This document shows positions 35,586-45,480 of a stretch of 64,000 nucleotides of DNA, piece after piece. Position numbers and translations under genes: made by a program. Position 1 is the stretch's first letter, and every line of letters starts with the position of its first letter. The DNA is from Dyella jiangningensis. Its GTDB lineage: Bacteria > Pseudomonadota > Gammaproteobacteria > Xanthomonadales > Rhodanobacteraceae. The notes below the pieces were generated by a model. The model saw only the letters and a list, made by a program, of their open reading frames with translations. It had not been told where the DNA came from and searched no databases. The stretch spans positions 2,108,001 to 2,172,000 of the forward strand of contig CP007444.1 of assembly GCA_000632805.1 (NCBI GenBank). Reading direction: 5' to 3'.

Positions 35586-36971
35586 TTAGCGCGCACCGGC
35601 AGGCTTGAGATCCTGCAAGGTGGTCGGAATCAATTCGGCGACCGTGGGGTGGATATGCACCGCGTGCGTCACGGTCTGGTATGGCGCCTTGGCATACATG
35701 GTGTCGAGCAGGCAGTGGATGGCTTCGTCACCGTTGACGCCGAGGATGGCGGCGCCTAGCAGCTGGTTGCTTTTGCCATCCACGATCACTTTCATGAAAC
35801 CCTGCGTTTCCCCACGTTCGATCGCCCTGCCCACGCGCGCCATCGGCCGCACGCCCACACGCACGTCATACCCTTTGCGAAGGGCCTCCTGCTCGGTGAG
35901 CCCTGCACGCGCGAGCGGCGGATCGATGAACAAGGCGTAGGTGACGATGCGATCGGAGATCTTCCGTGGCTCGTTGTCGAGCACGTTTGCGGCGACGATC
36001 TCGTAGTCGTTGTACGAGGTATGGGTGAAGGCGCCCTTGCCATTGCAATCGCCCATCGCCCAGATGCCTTCGACGTTGGTGCGGCAGGCATCGTCCACCA
36101 TGATATAGCCATGCTCGTCCGTTGCCACGCCGGCCTTGTCCAGGCCCAGCATGTCGGTATTGGGCCGGCGACCGACCGCGAGCAACAAATGCGTGCCGCG
36201 GACTTCCATGCGTGGCTCGGCGCACTTCGCCACGATACCGACATCGCCCGCCTGCCCCTGAAGTTCGATGCACTCCGCGCCAAGGTGCAGGGTGATGCCA
36301 TCGCGCTGCAGGATCTCCACGATGGCGGCGGATACCTCAGGATCTTCACGGGGAAGGAATCGCTCGCTGCGCTCGACAATGGTCACGTCGGCGCCGAAAC
36401 GCCGGAACATCTGCCCGAACTCCAGCCCGATATAGCTGCCACCGACGACAATGAGGTGCCGTGGCAGCTCGCGAAGATCCATCATCCCCACGTTGGTGAG
36501 GTAAGGCACCGTATCGACGCCCGGAAAATCCGGCACCACGGCGCGGCCACCCACGTTGAGAAAGAACTCGTTCGCCTCGATCACCGTGTCGCCCACCCGC
36601 AGCGTGCGCGGCGATTCGAACATCGCATGCCCTCGCAGCAGCGTCACGTTCGGCATGCCGTCCAGCCAGGATTCCACGTTGCCGCGCGAACGCTCCGAAA
36701 TGCCGCGGGTCCGCTTCCACACCTGCTCCATGTCGATACGGACGTTACCTCCGTGATGCACGCCGTATTCCTCGGCGCGGCGCGCCATTTGCGCGGTGTA
36801 CGCGCTCGCCACCATCGTCTTGGTAGGGATGCAGCCGGTGTTGACACAGGTGCCGCCCACCAGCTTGCGTTCGATCACGGCCACCTTGCGACCCGACTTT
36901 CCAAGGCGCTCGGCCAATGACGGCCCGGCCTGTCCGGCCCCGACAACCACGGCATCGAATTGCTGGTTCAT
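35586..36971 (-). CDS. mercuric-reductase-like FAD-dependent disulfide oxidoreductase
   Basis: A 461-residue pyridine-nucleotide disulfide oxidoreductase. It has an FAD-binding GAGQAGPSLAERL motif, the redox-active pair C42 and C47 in GGTCVNTGCIPTK, an NAD(P)-binding GGSYIGLEFG, and a dimerisation domain with HIHPTVAELIPT. It lacks the NmerA heavy-metal domain and the C-terminal cysteine pair of true MerA, so a mercury role is unlikely. Many such proteins in environmental bacteria have unknown substrates. The gene stands alone between the isochorismatase-type gene and the antiporter gene. Confidence 0.87.
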   Translation of the reverse strand: MNQQFDAVVVGAGQAGPSLAERLGKSGRKVAVIERKLVGGTCVNTGCIPTKTMVASAYTAQMARRAEEYGVHHGGNVRIDMEQVWKRTRGISERSRGNVESWLDGMPNVTLLRGHAMFESPRTLRVGDTVIEANEFFLNVGGRAVVPDFPGVDTVPYLTNVGMMDLRELPRHLIVVGGSYIGLEFGQMFRRFGADVTIVERSERFLPREDPEVSAAIVEILQRDGITLHLGAECIELQGQAGDVGIVAKCAEPRMEVRGTHLLLAVGRRPNTDMLGLDKAGVATDEHGYIMVDDACRTNVEGIWAMGDCNGKGAFTHTSYNDYEIVAANVLDNEPRKISDRIVTYALFIDPPLARAGLTEQEALRKGYDVRVGVRPMARVGRAIERGETQGFMKVIVDGKSNQLLGAAILGVNGDEAIHCLLDTMYAKAPYQTVTHAVHIHPTVAELIPTTLQDLKPAGAR

Positions 36972-37050
36972 GAGGTGCGCCTGTGCATCGACAAGGCGGC
37001 GAGCGTCGCATCCGGCGCTTTAAGGAACCGTCAACGCGGGCGCGCGCGGG

Positions 37051-38346
37051 CTAGCGACGCTTGATCAATGCGAACAGCGGCGTCGAAATCAGCAATACCA
37101 GCAGCGCCTTGCGATCAAGCTCGGCTGACTGACCCAGCACCACGCTCAGGCAATACAGGCAGGCCACCAGGCCGACAACGATGAACAGCTGCGTCTTGCC
37201 GCTGGTCATGCCCAGGGTCCGATTGAGCCGCCACATGGCCACCACGGAATAGATATAGGGCACCGACATGAGAATCACCGTGGCGTCGGTGATATGGGCG
37301 AACTGCGTGGCGACATCCGGCGATGTCGACACCAGCAGCATCACCATCATCATCAGCCCGGTGATCACCAGGTTCTGTACCGGCATGCCATGACGGTTGG
37401 TCTGTGCAAACCTTGCGGGAAACATGCCGTCGTTCGCGGCTGCCTGCGCGGACTGCGCCACGATGAGAATCCAGCCGACCAGCGACCCGGCCGCCTTGAG
37501 AATGGCGGCCAGCGAGATGCCGATGGCGGCCCATGGCCCCAGCATCATCCGTGCTGCCTCGGCGAACGGCGCCCCGGAAATACGCAACTCCTTGCCGGGA
37601 ATGACGCCCATCAGCACCGTGCAGCAGGAAATGTAGATCACCGTGGAGATCAGCAGGCCGATGATCGTGGCGAGCGGAACATTGCGCTTCGGGTTCTCGA
37701 TCACGCCGGCCGACACGGCCGCGCTCTCCACCCCGAGGAACGCCCACAGGGCGATCGAAGCGCTGCGCTCGATCGCCGAATGCAAGGGCACGCCGCCGGG
37801 ATTCCAGCTCTCCATGAACACCTGCGGCTGGAACCAGAACCACCCAAACAGGCCCACGAACGCAATGGGAACGATGCCCGCGATGGTGCTGACGGTGGTG
37901 AACCCGCCCACCAGTTTCGCATCACGGGTATTGACCCAGACGAAGAGCCAGATGATGGCGGCAGTACAGGCGTTGGCTACCCATGGGTGTTTCAGTGACG
38001 GGAAGAAGATGGCGAGATACCCCGTCACGGAAACCGCGATGGCCACGTTGCCGATCACGTTCGCAAACCAGTACAGCAGGTTGGTCTGGAAGGCCGGGAA
38101 CCGCCCGACGTGATCGCGCGCGTAAGCGTACGGGCCTCCCGCCTTCGGCTCGACCATCGCCAGGTGTGCAAACACCAGGCCCAGCGCACTGGCGCCAATC
38201 GCCGCGATCACCCAGCCCAGGATAGAGACGCTGCCGACATTGGCCAGGCTCGAGGGCAGCAGGAACAGGCCGGTTCCAACCATGTTGGCGACCACCAGGG
38301 AGGAGGCGCCCACCAAGCCCATTTTCTTGCCGCCCCCTGTCACCAT
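37051..38346 (-). CDS. APC-family basic amino acid/polyamine antiporter (AdiC-like)
   Basis: A 431-residue protein with about 12 hydrophobic segments and the family signature MVGTGLFLLPSSLANVG near the N-terminus, plus EPKAGGPYAYARDHVG and WNPGGVPLHSAIERSASIALWAFLGVESAA. This is the AdiC/PotE/CadB-type antiporter group, which exchanges an external amino acid for its internal amine product. The start lies twelve bases after the stop of the decarboxylase gene at 38,359, with GAGGAACG as the binding site, so the two are cotranscribed as an acid-resistance pair. Substrate (arginine/agmatine, lysine/cadaverine or ornithine/putrescine) is not fixed. Confidence 0.88.
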   Translation of the reverse strand: MVTGGGKKMGLVGASSLVVANMVGTGLFLLPSSLANVGSVSILGWVIAAIGASALGLVFAHLAMVEPKAGGPYAYARDHVGRFPAFQTNLLYWFANVIGNVAIAVSVTGYLAIFFPSLKHPWVANACTAAIIWLFVWVNTRDAKLVGGFTTVSTIAGIVPIAFVGLFGWFWFQPQVFMESWNPGGVPLHSAIERSASIALWAFLGVESAAVSAGVIENPKRNVPLATIIGLLISTVIYISCCTVLMGVIPGKELRISGAPFAEAARMMLGPWAAIGISLAAILKAAGSLVGWILIVAQSAQAAANDGMFPARFAQTNRHGMPVQNLVITGLMMMVMLLVSTSPDVATQFAHITDATVILMSVPYIYSVVAMWRLNRTLGMTSGKTQLFIVVGLVACLYCLSVVLGQSAELDRKALLVLLISTPLFALIKRR

Positions 38347-38358
38347 GGTGAGCGTTCC

Positions 38359-40665
38359 TCAGGACTCCAGGCACTGTATGTAGTACTCGCCATCCTCGAC
38401 CTCGACGCCATGCGTGTCGTGTCCGAACCCGGGAAAGGCGTGATCCCAGCTCTGCAGCGCTCGCAGATAGCCGATATAGGGACCATCCGCAGGGCCCGCC
38501 GCCTCGCCGGGCATCAGCATCGGGATGCCCGGCGGGTAAGGCACCACGCTGGTCGCCAGCGTGCGATTCGCCAGGTTGCCCAGCGCGACACGCTCGACCC
38601 TGCCGCGAATCAGTTGCTGATACGCATCGGCCGGCGTCAGCCGTATCTCGGGAAGATTCGAGTAGGCGCTCTGAAGGTGACGCGTCTGTCCGGTCTTCTT
38701 CAGTTCGGCAAACATCTGGTCTCCCAGGTCACGCAACCCGAGCCCGGCGTAACGCTCCGGATGGCTCGCGACCAGATTGGGCATCACCCGCTCGAGTGCC
38801 CGGTTTTCGTCGTAGTCGCGCTTGAAGTCCAGCATGGCGGTCACCAGCGTGCTCCACTTCGCCTTGGTGATGCCGATCGAGAACAGGAACAGCACGGCGA
38901 AATCGCTGGTCTTTTCAACCTCGATGCCACGGGCGTCCAGGTACGCCGTGAGCAGCGTGGCCGGGAACCCGTGGTCAGCGAACGACTCGTCGTCCTGCAC
39001 GCCGGGCGTAAGCACCGAGACCTTGATCGGGTCGAGCATGCAGTAGCCATCTTCGAGCTGGCCGAAACCGTGCCAGGTTTCGCCCGGGTGCAGCACCCAT
39101 GCATTGGAATCGGTCGCAAGCCATTCCGGCGAGGCATCGGCAAACGCCACGCGGTTGCCGTTTTCATCGGTCACTTCGTCCGGGTTCCATGTGCGGAAGA
39201 ACCATGAACCCTTGTTGGCGAAATCGCGATTCAGGCGCCCCACGATCTGGCGGAAATTGATGGCCTCGTCGATGCTTTCGCGGGTCAGCGAAAGGCCGCC
39301 CACGCCATCCATCATCGAGGCAGCCACCTCGTTGGAGGCGATGATCGGATAGAACGGCGACGTGGAGCCGTGCATCATGAACGATTCGTTGAAACGTGCA
39401 TGCGGAATCGCGCCCCGCCCATCACGCACATGGATGTACGACGCCTGCGAGAACGCGGCCAGCAGCTTGTGCGTGGAGTGCGTGGTGAAAACGGTCGGCC
39501 CGTTCGGGTCATGCTCGGAGGCCGGCCCATGCATGGCCAGGCGGCCCGCATAGAGCGGATTGAAGCGACCGTAGCCGTACCACGCCTCATCGAAATGCAC
39601 GCGATCCACCCAGCCGCCCACCTCCTGCAGCACGCGCTTGGTGTTATAGCAAAGGCCATCGTAGGTGGAATTGGTGACCACCACGAACACCGGCTGCTGG
39701 TCGGCCAGACCTTTGGAGAGGCTGTTGTTCGCCACCGCGTTGCGCACGTTGGCCTCCACGAACTTGTCCGGATAGATCGGGCCGATCAATCCGTAGCGAT
39801 TGCGCGACGGCACCAGGTAATGCGGCACACCGCCGGTCATGGTGAGTCCATGCTCGATCGACTTATGGCAATTGCGGTCGCACAACACCACCTGGTCGCG
39901 GCCGACGCAAGCCATGAAGATGATGCGATTGGACGTCGACGACCCGTTGGTCACCGTGTAGCTACGGTGCGAACCAAAAATGCGCGAGATGTACTTCTCG
40001 CTCTCGCCGATAGGCCCCGTGTGATCCAGCAGTGATCCGATTTCCCCGACGCTGATCGAAAGATCGGTGCGGAAGACATGCTCGCCGTAGAAGTCGTAGA
40101 ACGCGCGGCCGGTCGGATGCTTGAGGAATGCCGTACCACCGGTGTGGCCCGGTGTATGCCACGAGTATTCGTGTACCTGGTTGAAGTTGGCCAGCGCCGT
40201 GGTGAGTGGACCGAGCAGCGCGGCAAGATAGATCTTCATGGCCGCCTGCACGCGACCGGCCACGAACGTGGCCGAGTCCTGCGAGATCCATATCAGCTCG
40301 TTGATTGCCTGCACGATCTCCACGTTGAGCGTGCGCGCCTTGCCAGGCTCCGTCATCAGGAAGATCGGCACGTTCTCGTTGCGCGAGCGCACCGTATTGA
40401 TGAGATCGATGGCGGCGTTGTTGTCGCCGTCGCCCCCATCCGAGCCCGGCAGCGACCAGTCGATAAGCATCGCGTGAAGCGCCGAATCCGCCATGATCAT
40501 CGAGCGGCCGTCGTCGACGTTGGCTGCCGTCACCGTTTCGATGTTCCGGTCCGCGAACTCGTTGGCCAGCGTGCGGCAGGCGCGTCCACCTGCGCTTTCC
40601 GTGCCGATATGGGAATGGACCAGCAGCACGCGGAACTTCTGGCGCAGGTTTCGACGTTCGAGCAT
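38359..40665 (-). CDS. wing-domain PLP arginine/lysine/ornithine decarboxylase B
   Basis: A 768-residue class-I fold-type decarboxylase with N-terminal response-regulator-like wing domain, a PLP-binding large domain and a C-terminal domain. The Schiff-base lysine is K400 in THSTHKLLAAFSQASYIHV; other motifs are TPGHTGGTAFLKHP, NCHKS and HFDEAW. The start at 40,665 follows CAGGAGAATC; the longer frame would run into the antiporter remnant. Size and layout resemble AdiA/CadA-type acid-inducible enzymes, which consume protons by making an amine. It pairs with the antiporter immediately downstream. A second, divergent copy lies upstream at 41,089. Substrate cannot be read from sequence. Confidence 0.9.
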   Translation of the reverse strand: MLERRNLRQKFRVLLVHSHIGTESAGGRACRTLANEFADRNIETVTAANVDDGRSMIMADSALHAMLIDWSLPGSDGGDGDNNAAIDLINTVRSRNENVPIFLMTEPGKARTLNVEIVQAINELIWISQDSATFVAGRVQAAMKIYLAALLGPLTTALANFNQVHEYSWHTPGHTGGTAFLKHPTGRAFYDFYGEHVFRTDLSISVGEIGSLLDHTGPIGESEKYISRIFGSHRSYTVTNGSSTSNRIIFMACVGRDQVVLCDRNCHKSIEHGLTMTGGVPHYLVPSRNRYGLIGPIYPDKFVEANVRNAVANNSLSKGLADQQPVFVVVTNSTYDGLCYNTKRVLQEVGGWVDRVHFDEAWYGYGRFNPLYAGRLAMHGPASEHDPNGPTVFTTHSTHKLLAAFSQASYIHVRDGRGAIPHARFNESFMMHGSTSPFYPIIASNEVAASMMDGVGGLSLTRESIDEAINFRQIVGRLNRDFANKGSWFFRTWNPDEVTDENGNRVAFADASPEWLATDSNAWVLHPGETWHGFGQLEDGYCMLDPIKVSVLTPGVQDDESFADHGFPATLLTAYLDARGIEVEKTSDFAVLFLFSIGITKAKWSTLVTAMLDFKRDYDENRALERVMPNLVASHPERYAGLGLRDLGDQMFAELKKTGQTRHLQSAYSNLPEIRLTPADAYQQLIRGRVERVALGNLANRTLATSVVPYPPGIPMLMPGEAAGPADGPYIGYLRALQSWDHAFPGFGHDTHGVEVEDGEYYIQCLES

Positions 40666-40789
40666 GACGATTCTCCTGGTTGGCAAGCCTGAAATGGCTG
40701 AGTTCGTTGAGTCCGATAGAACGGTTATCGAAAGGCGCGCGCGTGCGGCCTCGTCATGGCAGGCACGCCCTCCTTTGTCCTGGGCGGCC

Positions 40790-41060
40790 TCGGCAGCCGC
40801 CTCGTTTGCCGCTGCCCGTCGATCGAGAACTCTTGCGCACAAATGAATGGAAGCCACCTGCACTGCCGTCCACGACGACCGTCAATCGGGAATGCGCCAT
40901 GGCAATCGCCGCCGCGCCCAGCACGGTGGCCAGCGAACCGAAGATGACGATGCCGCGTGGCGCCCAGGTTGGCGGAAAGCATGAAGATGCCGGAGCCCAT
41001 GATGGTTCCGGCCACCATGAGCGTGGCTGCCACAAACCCGATCTTCCCTGGCTCAGCCAT
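40790..41060 (-). pseudogene. decayed AdiC-like antiporter remnant
   Basis: The frame starting at 41,060 encodes an intact antiporter N-terminus (KIGFVAATLMVAGTIMGSGIFMLSANLGA) with binding site GAGGGACAG, but near 40,958 the similarity jumps to another frame (GIVIFGSLATVLGAAAIAMAHSRL and SAGGFHSFVRK). After about 90 residues the homology ends, so both a frameshift and a large 3' truncation are present; the far end is approximate. It sits between the two decarboxylase genes, where a functional antiporter would be expected, so the ancestral order was probably decarboxylase-antiporter-decarboxylase-antiporter. The intact copy at 37,051 may now serve both enzymes. Confidence 0.75.
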
Positions 41061-41088
41061 GACTGTCCCTCATCGGCAAGACGCCGAC

Positions 41089-43425
41089 TCAGTGCTTCTT
41101 CTTGCCGTCCTTGCTCTTCTTGGGCGACACCGACTTCTCGGCGATCACGCGCACCCACATGTCGCCATTGCTGTCGGCATGCACGTTCTGCACTTCGCGC
41201 CCGAAGCCCGGGAACCTCTTGCCGTAGGCTTCCACCGCCTTGAGGAAATTGACGATCGTGCCGCCCTTGGGATCGACACGCTCACCCGGCATCAGCACCG
41301 GAATGCCGGGCGGATACGGCACGATCATCAGCGCCGCCGTTCGGCCGGCCAATTCGGTGATCCGCACTTCTTCCGTGTTGCCGTGGATGAGGTGCTGGTA
41401 CGCCTCGGCCGGCGTCATCACCTGCTCCGACAACACCTCGCCCGCCTGGTTGGCCATGGCCTGCAGGTCAAGCTCACCCATCACGGCATGCATCTCATCG
41501 CACAACTCCGGCAGCGTCATCTCGCGATAGCGGCCGGGATAGGCATGCGCGAGATCGGGCAGCGCCTCCTCCAGCATCGCCTTGCGGTCGAACAGCCGCT
41601 TGAAGGACATGAGGGTCTCCAGCAATGTTCCCCACTTGCCCTGCGTGGTGCCCACCGAGAACAACACCAGCACCGTATAGTCACCGGTGCGGGCAATCGC
41701 CTGCCGGCGTGCATCGAGGAACTTCGAGAGGATGGCGCCGGGAATGCCTTGCTTGGACAGCTTGCCCTTCGCATCCGTGCCCGGGCAGAGGATGGTGACC
41801 TTGGTCGGGTCGAGCATGCAGAAATCGTCTTTCACCACGTCATCCGGCAAGCCATGCCAGGACTCGCCCGCCCTCAACGTCCAACACTCGGGCGACGTCA
41901 CCAGCGTATCGAGCGGCGCTTCCTGGAAGGCGATCTGCTTGCCCTTGATGGTGACCTTGGGTGGCTGGAACAGCGAGAAGAACCACTCGCCCTCGTCCTT
42001 GAAGCGCTGGTTCGCGGTGGCGACCGCGCGACGGAACGCGACGGCGAGGCCGACCGTCTCGCGCAGCAACGCCGGTCCCGAGGGTTCATCCATCATGGCC
42101 GTAGCGATGTCCAGCGACGCGATCAGCGGGTAGTACGGCGATGTCGTGCCGTGCATCATGAACGCTTCTTTGATCGGCGACCACGCGATCTCGCCTCGCT
42201 TGCTGTTGCTTACGTGGATGTAGGACGCCATCGAGAACGCCGGCAGCATCTTGTGGGTCGACTGCACGGCAACCACGGTGGGCCGGTCTTTCATGTCCCG
42301 CGGCACACCCATCGCAAAGCGGTGCCTGTAGATCGGGTGGAACTTTCCATAGGCGTACCACGCCTCGTCGAAATGCACGCGCGGCACGCTGGCCGACAGC
42401 AGTTCGGTCACCTTGTCCACGTTGTACAGAAGTCCGTCGTAAGTCGGGTTGGTGACCACGGCGTACACCGGCTCCTTCGACGTCGCCCCTTCGGTAAGCG
42501 GCGATTCCGCGATCAGGCTCTGGATATGCGCCCGCGTAAACCGCTTGGGAGGAATCAGACCGATCATGCCGTAGCCGTTGCGGCTCGGCTGGAAATACAC
42601 CGGCCGCGAGCCTGCCAGTGTCATCGCATGGTTCAGCGATTTATGGCAATTGCGATCGGCGATCACCATCTCGTCGCGCCCGACCGAGGTCTGCACCACG
42701 ATGCGGTTGGAGGCGGACGACCCGGCCAGCACGTAGAACGTCCAGTCGGCACCGAACACGCGTGCGGCCATGCGCTGCGATTCGGCCGGTGGACCTTCGA
42801 TGTCGAGCCACGAACCCAGCTCGACGTTGGAGATGCCGATGTCGGCACGCATGATGTTCTCGCCGAAAAACTCGTGGAACTCTGCGCCGGCGGGATGCTT
42901 GAGGTAGGCCGCGCCACCCATGTGGCCCGGGGCATCCCATTGGTACGCGCCTTCTTCCGTGAGCTTCTTCAGCGCCTTGAAGTACGGCGGGAGCAGGCCG
43001 CTGTGATAGTCGTCGATGGCGAAATGGAGGCGACGGGCGAAGAACTCCGGCGTCTCGCTGCCGATGTTCACGTACTCCCTCACCTCGCGGATCAGGCTGA
43101 GCGGAACATCCGGCGTCTCGACGCTGCGGGTGAACAGGAAGATCGGCACCCGCAGGGACTTTTCCCGCACGGCACGGACGATGGCCATGACCGGCTGCTC
43201 CGCCATCGCGGCGGTTTCACCGAGGTTCCAGTCGATGGCCACCGCCGAATACGAAGGCTTGCCGCGTGCGAGCGCGAGGCCATCCTCGCAACTCAGCGCC
43301 TGGACGACTTCGATGCCCCGGTCCTGTACCGCCTTGCCCAGTCTCACGAGGGCAAGTCGCAACACGGACCCTTCATCAGGCAGATCGCTCGTCACGTACA
43401 GAATCCAGGGGCGATTCATCGACAT
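41089..43425 (-). CDS. wing-domain PLP arginine/lysine/ornithine decarboxylase A
   Basis: A 778-residue paralogue of the decarboxylase at 38,359, with the same wing, PLP and C-terminal domains. The PLP-binding lysine is K392 in AVQSTHKMLPAFSMASYIHV, with APGHMGGAAYLKHP and HFDEAWYAYGKFHP also present. Its C-terminus has an unusual lysine-rich tail (KKSKDGKKKH). The start at 43,425 follows GAGAGGG; the ATG two codons later is also possible. It lies between a DcaP-like porin gene (60 bases upstream) and the decayed antiporter (28 bases downstream), so it is likely part of one minus-strand operon. Which amino acid it uses is not resolvable here. Confidence 0.9.
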   Translation of the reverse strand: MSMNRPWILYVTSDLPDEGSVLRLALVRLGKAVQDRGIEVVQALSCEDGLALARGKPSYSAVAIDWNLGETAAMAEQPVMAIVRAVREKSLRVPIFLFTRSVETPDVPLSLIREVREYVNIGSETPEFFARRLHFAIDDYHSGLLPPYFKALKKLTEEGAYQWDAPGHMGGAAYLKHPAGAEFHEFFGENIMRADIGISNVELGSWLDIEGPPAESQRMAARVFGADWTFYVLAGSSASNRIVVQTSVGRDEMVIADRNCHKSLNHAMTLAGSRPVYFQPSRNGYGMIGLIPPKRFTRAHIQSLIAESPLTEGATSKEPVYAVVTNPTYDGLLYNVDKVTELLSASVPRVHFDEAWYAYGKFHPIYRHRFAMGVPRDMKDRPTVVAVQSTHKMLPAFSMASYIHVSNSKRGEIAWSPIKEAFMMHGTTSPYYPLIASLDIATAMMDEPSGPALLRETVGLAVAFRRAVATANQRFKDEGEWFFSLFQPPKVTIKGKQIAFQEAPLDTLVTSPECWTLRAGESWHGLPDDVVKDDFCMLDPTKVTILCPGTDAKGKLSKQGIPGAILSKFLDARRQAIARTGDYTVLVLFSVGTTQGKWGTLLETLMSFKRLFDRKAMLEEALPDLAHAYPGRYREMTLPELCDEMHAVMGELDLQAMANQAGEVLSEQVMTPAEAYQHLIHGNTEEVRITELAGRTAALMIVPYPPGIPVLMPGERVDPKGGTIVNFLKAVEAYGKRFPGFGREVQNVHADSNGDMWVRVIAEKSVSPKKSKDGKKKH

Positions 43426-43485
43426 GGGAAGACCCTCTCGTGATGGATGCCGGCTCTCGTTGCCGGTCGTGCAGCCAGGCCGATC

Positions 43486-44958
43486 TCAGGGGTTGAGGTC
43501 ATAACGGAACGTGGTCTGCAAGCGCTGCCCCTGCCCGCGTGCATCGGTCAGGTCGATGTTCTGGCCCCACAGGTATTCCACACCGAACATCGCGCGCTCG
43601 CTGAACTGCCACGCCAGGTTGAGCGAAGCGAACTTGGTGCTCTTGGGCATGGTCGAGTCGATCAGCATGTTGGACTGCGGGCTGATGCGCAGATAGCCGT
43701 AGGACATGCTGGAGGTCAGGTTCTCAAGCCACGCGTGCGTATAACCCGCACCGTAGCCGCGTGCGCGGATGGCTCGCAGATCGCCCTCGGGCGTGAAGGC
43801 TGCATCCAGGCCCAGGCCTGAAATGTCCTGCAGGAAGTTGGCGTAGCCCTTGCCGTAGCTGACCCACCCCTGGACGCTGTCGTGCTCGAACAGCTTGGTT
43901 GTCGCGGTGAGCTGCGAGGCATACCCCGACGTGCTCCGCGTCCGCGCCTCTGCGTTTTCCACTCGCAGGTCGCGGAACAGGTTGGCCCATTGGATGTGCC
44001 AGTCCGGCGCCTGCCAACGCAGGCCCAGGGTGATGTCGGGGCGACGCGAGTAGGTCTGGAATTGCGCGAGCACGGTGGGCACCGTGATATCGGCGTTCGG
44101 CTTTTCCAGCGACATGGGAAGCGTCAGCACGCTTTCGCCGCTGCGATAGAGCACCGGCGAGAAGCGGATCTGCGGGCCGTACTTGAAGGTGAAGGAGTTC
44201 GGGCCTTCATAGTCCAGCGTGTTGGGGAACACGTCGATGTCGGTGAAGGCGGAGATGTTGTAGCCGGCAAGCAACGAATAGTGATCGTTTTCCAGCTCGC
44301 CGTAGAAAGCTTGCAGGTTGTACGGCATGTCGCCGGTGCCGCTGCCGAAGAAGTTGTTCTTGTAGACCACCTTCAACGTGCCGTAGTCGGTCTCGCGACG
44401 ATAGTCCATACGGAAGATGCTCTGCTTCGCACTCATTTCAGAGCGCCGTCCGCTGTCGTAGAACGGCTGTCCCCGCACGGGAATCGAAGACGGCACGAAC
44501 AAGTCCGGTGCACCCATGTAGGTGCTGTCGACCATCGCATCGAGCTGCGCCACGAGATCGACCTTGAGAAGGTTGCCGGTGTCGCCCAGCCGCACATAAC
44601 CCTCGGGTAGCGGCTCGCTGGCGCCGGCCATCGCCGACGGCGGTCGGTACGGGGGCGGCGTCGAGGGTGCCGGCGCCGATGCCGCGCTCACCAGCGGCGC
44701 CGCGGGAGCTGCCGCGGGCTTGGCTGCCGCTTGCGCCTTCTCCTTGGCTTCCAGTTCATCCAGGCGCGACTGCATCTTCTGCATCACCTGCTGCTGCGCC
44801 TGCATCTGCGCCCTCACCTGTTCGAGCTGCGCCTTGAGTTCGGCGGTCTCGGAGGATTGCGCGTGCACGTTTGGACTTGTCGCGGCGATACCGCACAACA
44901 GAAGCGGCGCGAGAGCGCGCGCACTTCTCGACGAGGAACCGGAATGCTTCCCGTACAT
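43486..44958 (-). CDS. DcaP-like trimeric outer-membrane porin
   Basis: The 490-residue protein has a signal peptide, an N-terminal coiled-coil (about residues 38-75, Gln/Lys-rich heptads), a Pro/Ala linker and a beta-barrel ending in the outer-membrane signature ...TTFRYDLNP. The layout matches DcaP-family porins, which carry small anionic or peptide-like solutes. The start at 44,958 follows GAGGGG; the ORF extends upstream without a binding site. It is the first gene of the decarboxylase operon and could admit the amino acid substrate or release the amine. This is inferred from location only. Confidence 0.75.
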   Translation of the reverse strand: MYGKHSGSSSRSARALAPLLLCGIAATSPNVHAQSSETAELKAQLEQVRAQMQAQQQVMQKMQSRLDELEAKEKAQAAAKPAAAPAAPLVSAASAPAPSTPPPYRPPSAMAGASEPLPEGYVRLGDTGNLLKVDLVAQLDAMVDSTYMGAPDLFVPSSIPVRGQPFYDSGRRSEMSAKQSIFRMDYRRETDYGTLKVVYKNNFFGSGTGDMPYNLQAFYGELENDHYSLLAGYNISAFTDIDVFPNTLDYEGPNSFTFKYGPQIRFSPVLYRSGESVLTLPMSLEKPNADITVPTVLAQFQTYSRRPDITLGLRWQAPDWHIQWANLFRDLRVENAEARTRSTSGYASQLTATTKLFEHDSVQGWVSYGKGYANFLQDISGLGLDAAFTPEGDLRAIRARGYGAGYTHAWLENLTSSMSYGYLRISPQSNMLIDSTMPKSTKFASLNLAWQFSERAMFGVEYLWGQNIDLTDARGQGQRLQTTFRYDLNP

Positions 44959-45480
44959 GACGACACCCCTCGGATCAGGTTGACAGGAGTTGCACGCAAT
45001 CGGCTTTCGATGACGTCCGGAATCCCCTTTCCGGAACGACTGCCCGGGCCGCGAAGGGCGACCTTCCCTCAAGGTCGCGCATGGAGAAAAACATCGCTGC
45101 GGTGATACACCCGACGATGTGTAGACGTGTTGAAAAACCGCTGTTTTTTCGCACATCTGGCGAACTACGTAGCGATATCGCCATCGCTCCGACGAACTAC
45201 CTACGTAGAACTACGCAACACTTTCGACACTTCGAAAAGGTGCGTCATTTTTTCGCTTCAGTCTCGCGATTTTTCACGGCGCATCCATGGAAAAAGCCCA
45301 TGGCGGGGCACAGAATGATTCACATGAAAAGCAATGGCTCATGCATCGCTGTTGACGACCCATTGACTGAAACGGAGCGGCCCTGCGCGACGCACTGATG
45401 CGCCACGGATCGGCCGGCGCGCTATGGCGCAATCGCCAGGGAAACGAACACGGGGACGACCATCAACGTTAGGGGGCTCT
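44959..45480. other. divergent intergenic region with GAACTAC repeats
   Basis: This 522-base region separates the porin-decarboxylase operon (minus) from the barrel protein-SulP pair (plus) and is less GC-rich than its flanks. It holds three GAACTAC repeats (45,162-45,168; 45,194-45,200; 45,208-45,214), two CTACGTAG palindromes (45,165 and 45,201) and T runs near 45,144 and 45,252. No gene is supported. It is likely a shared control region. Confidence 0.5.

Noticed and set aside
35586-36971. Mercuric reductase MerA
   Set aside because: The redox pair C42/C47 is general to the disulfide oxidoreductase family; the NmerA domain and C-terminal metal-binding cysteines are absent and no mer genes are nearby.
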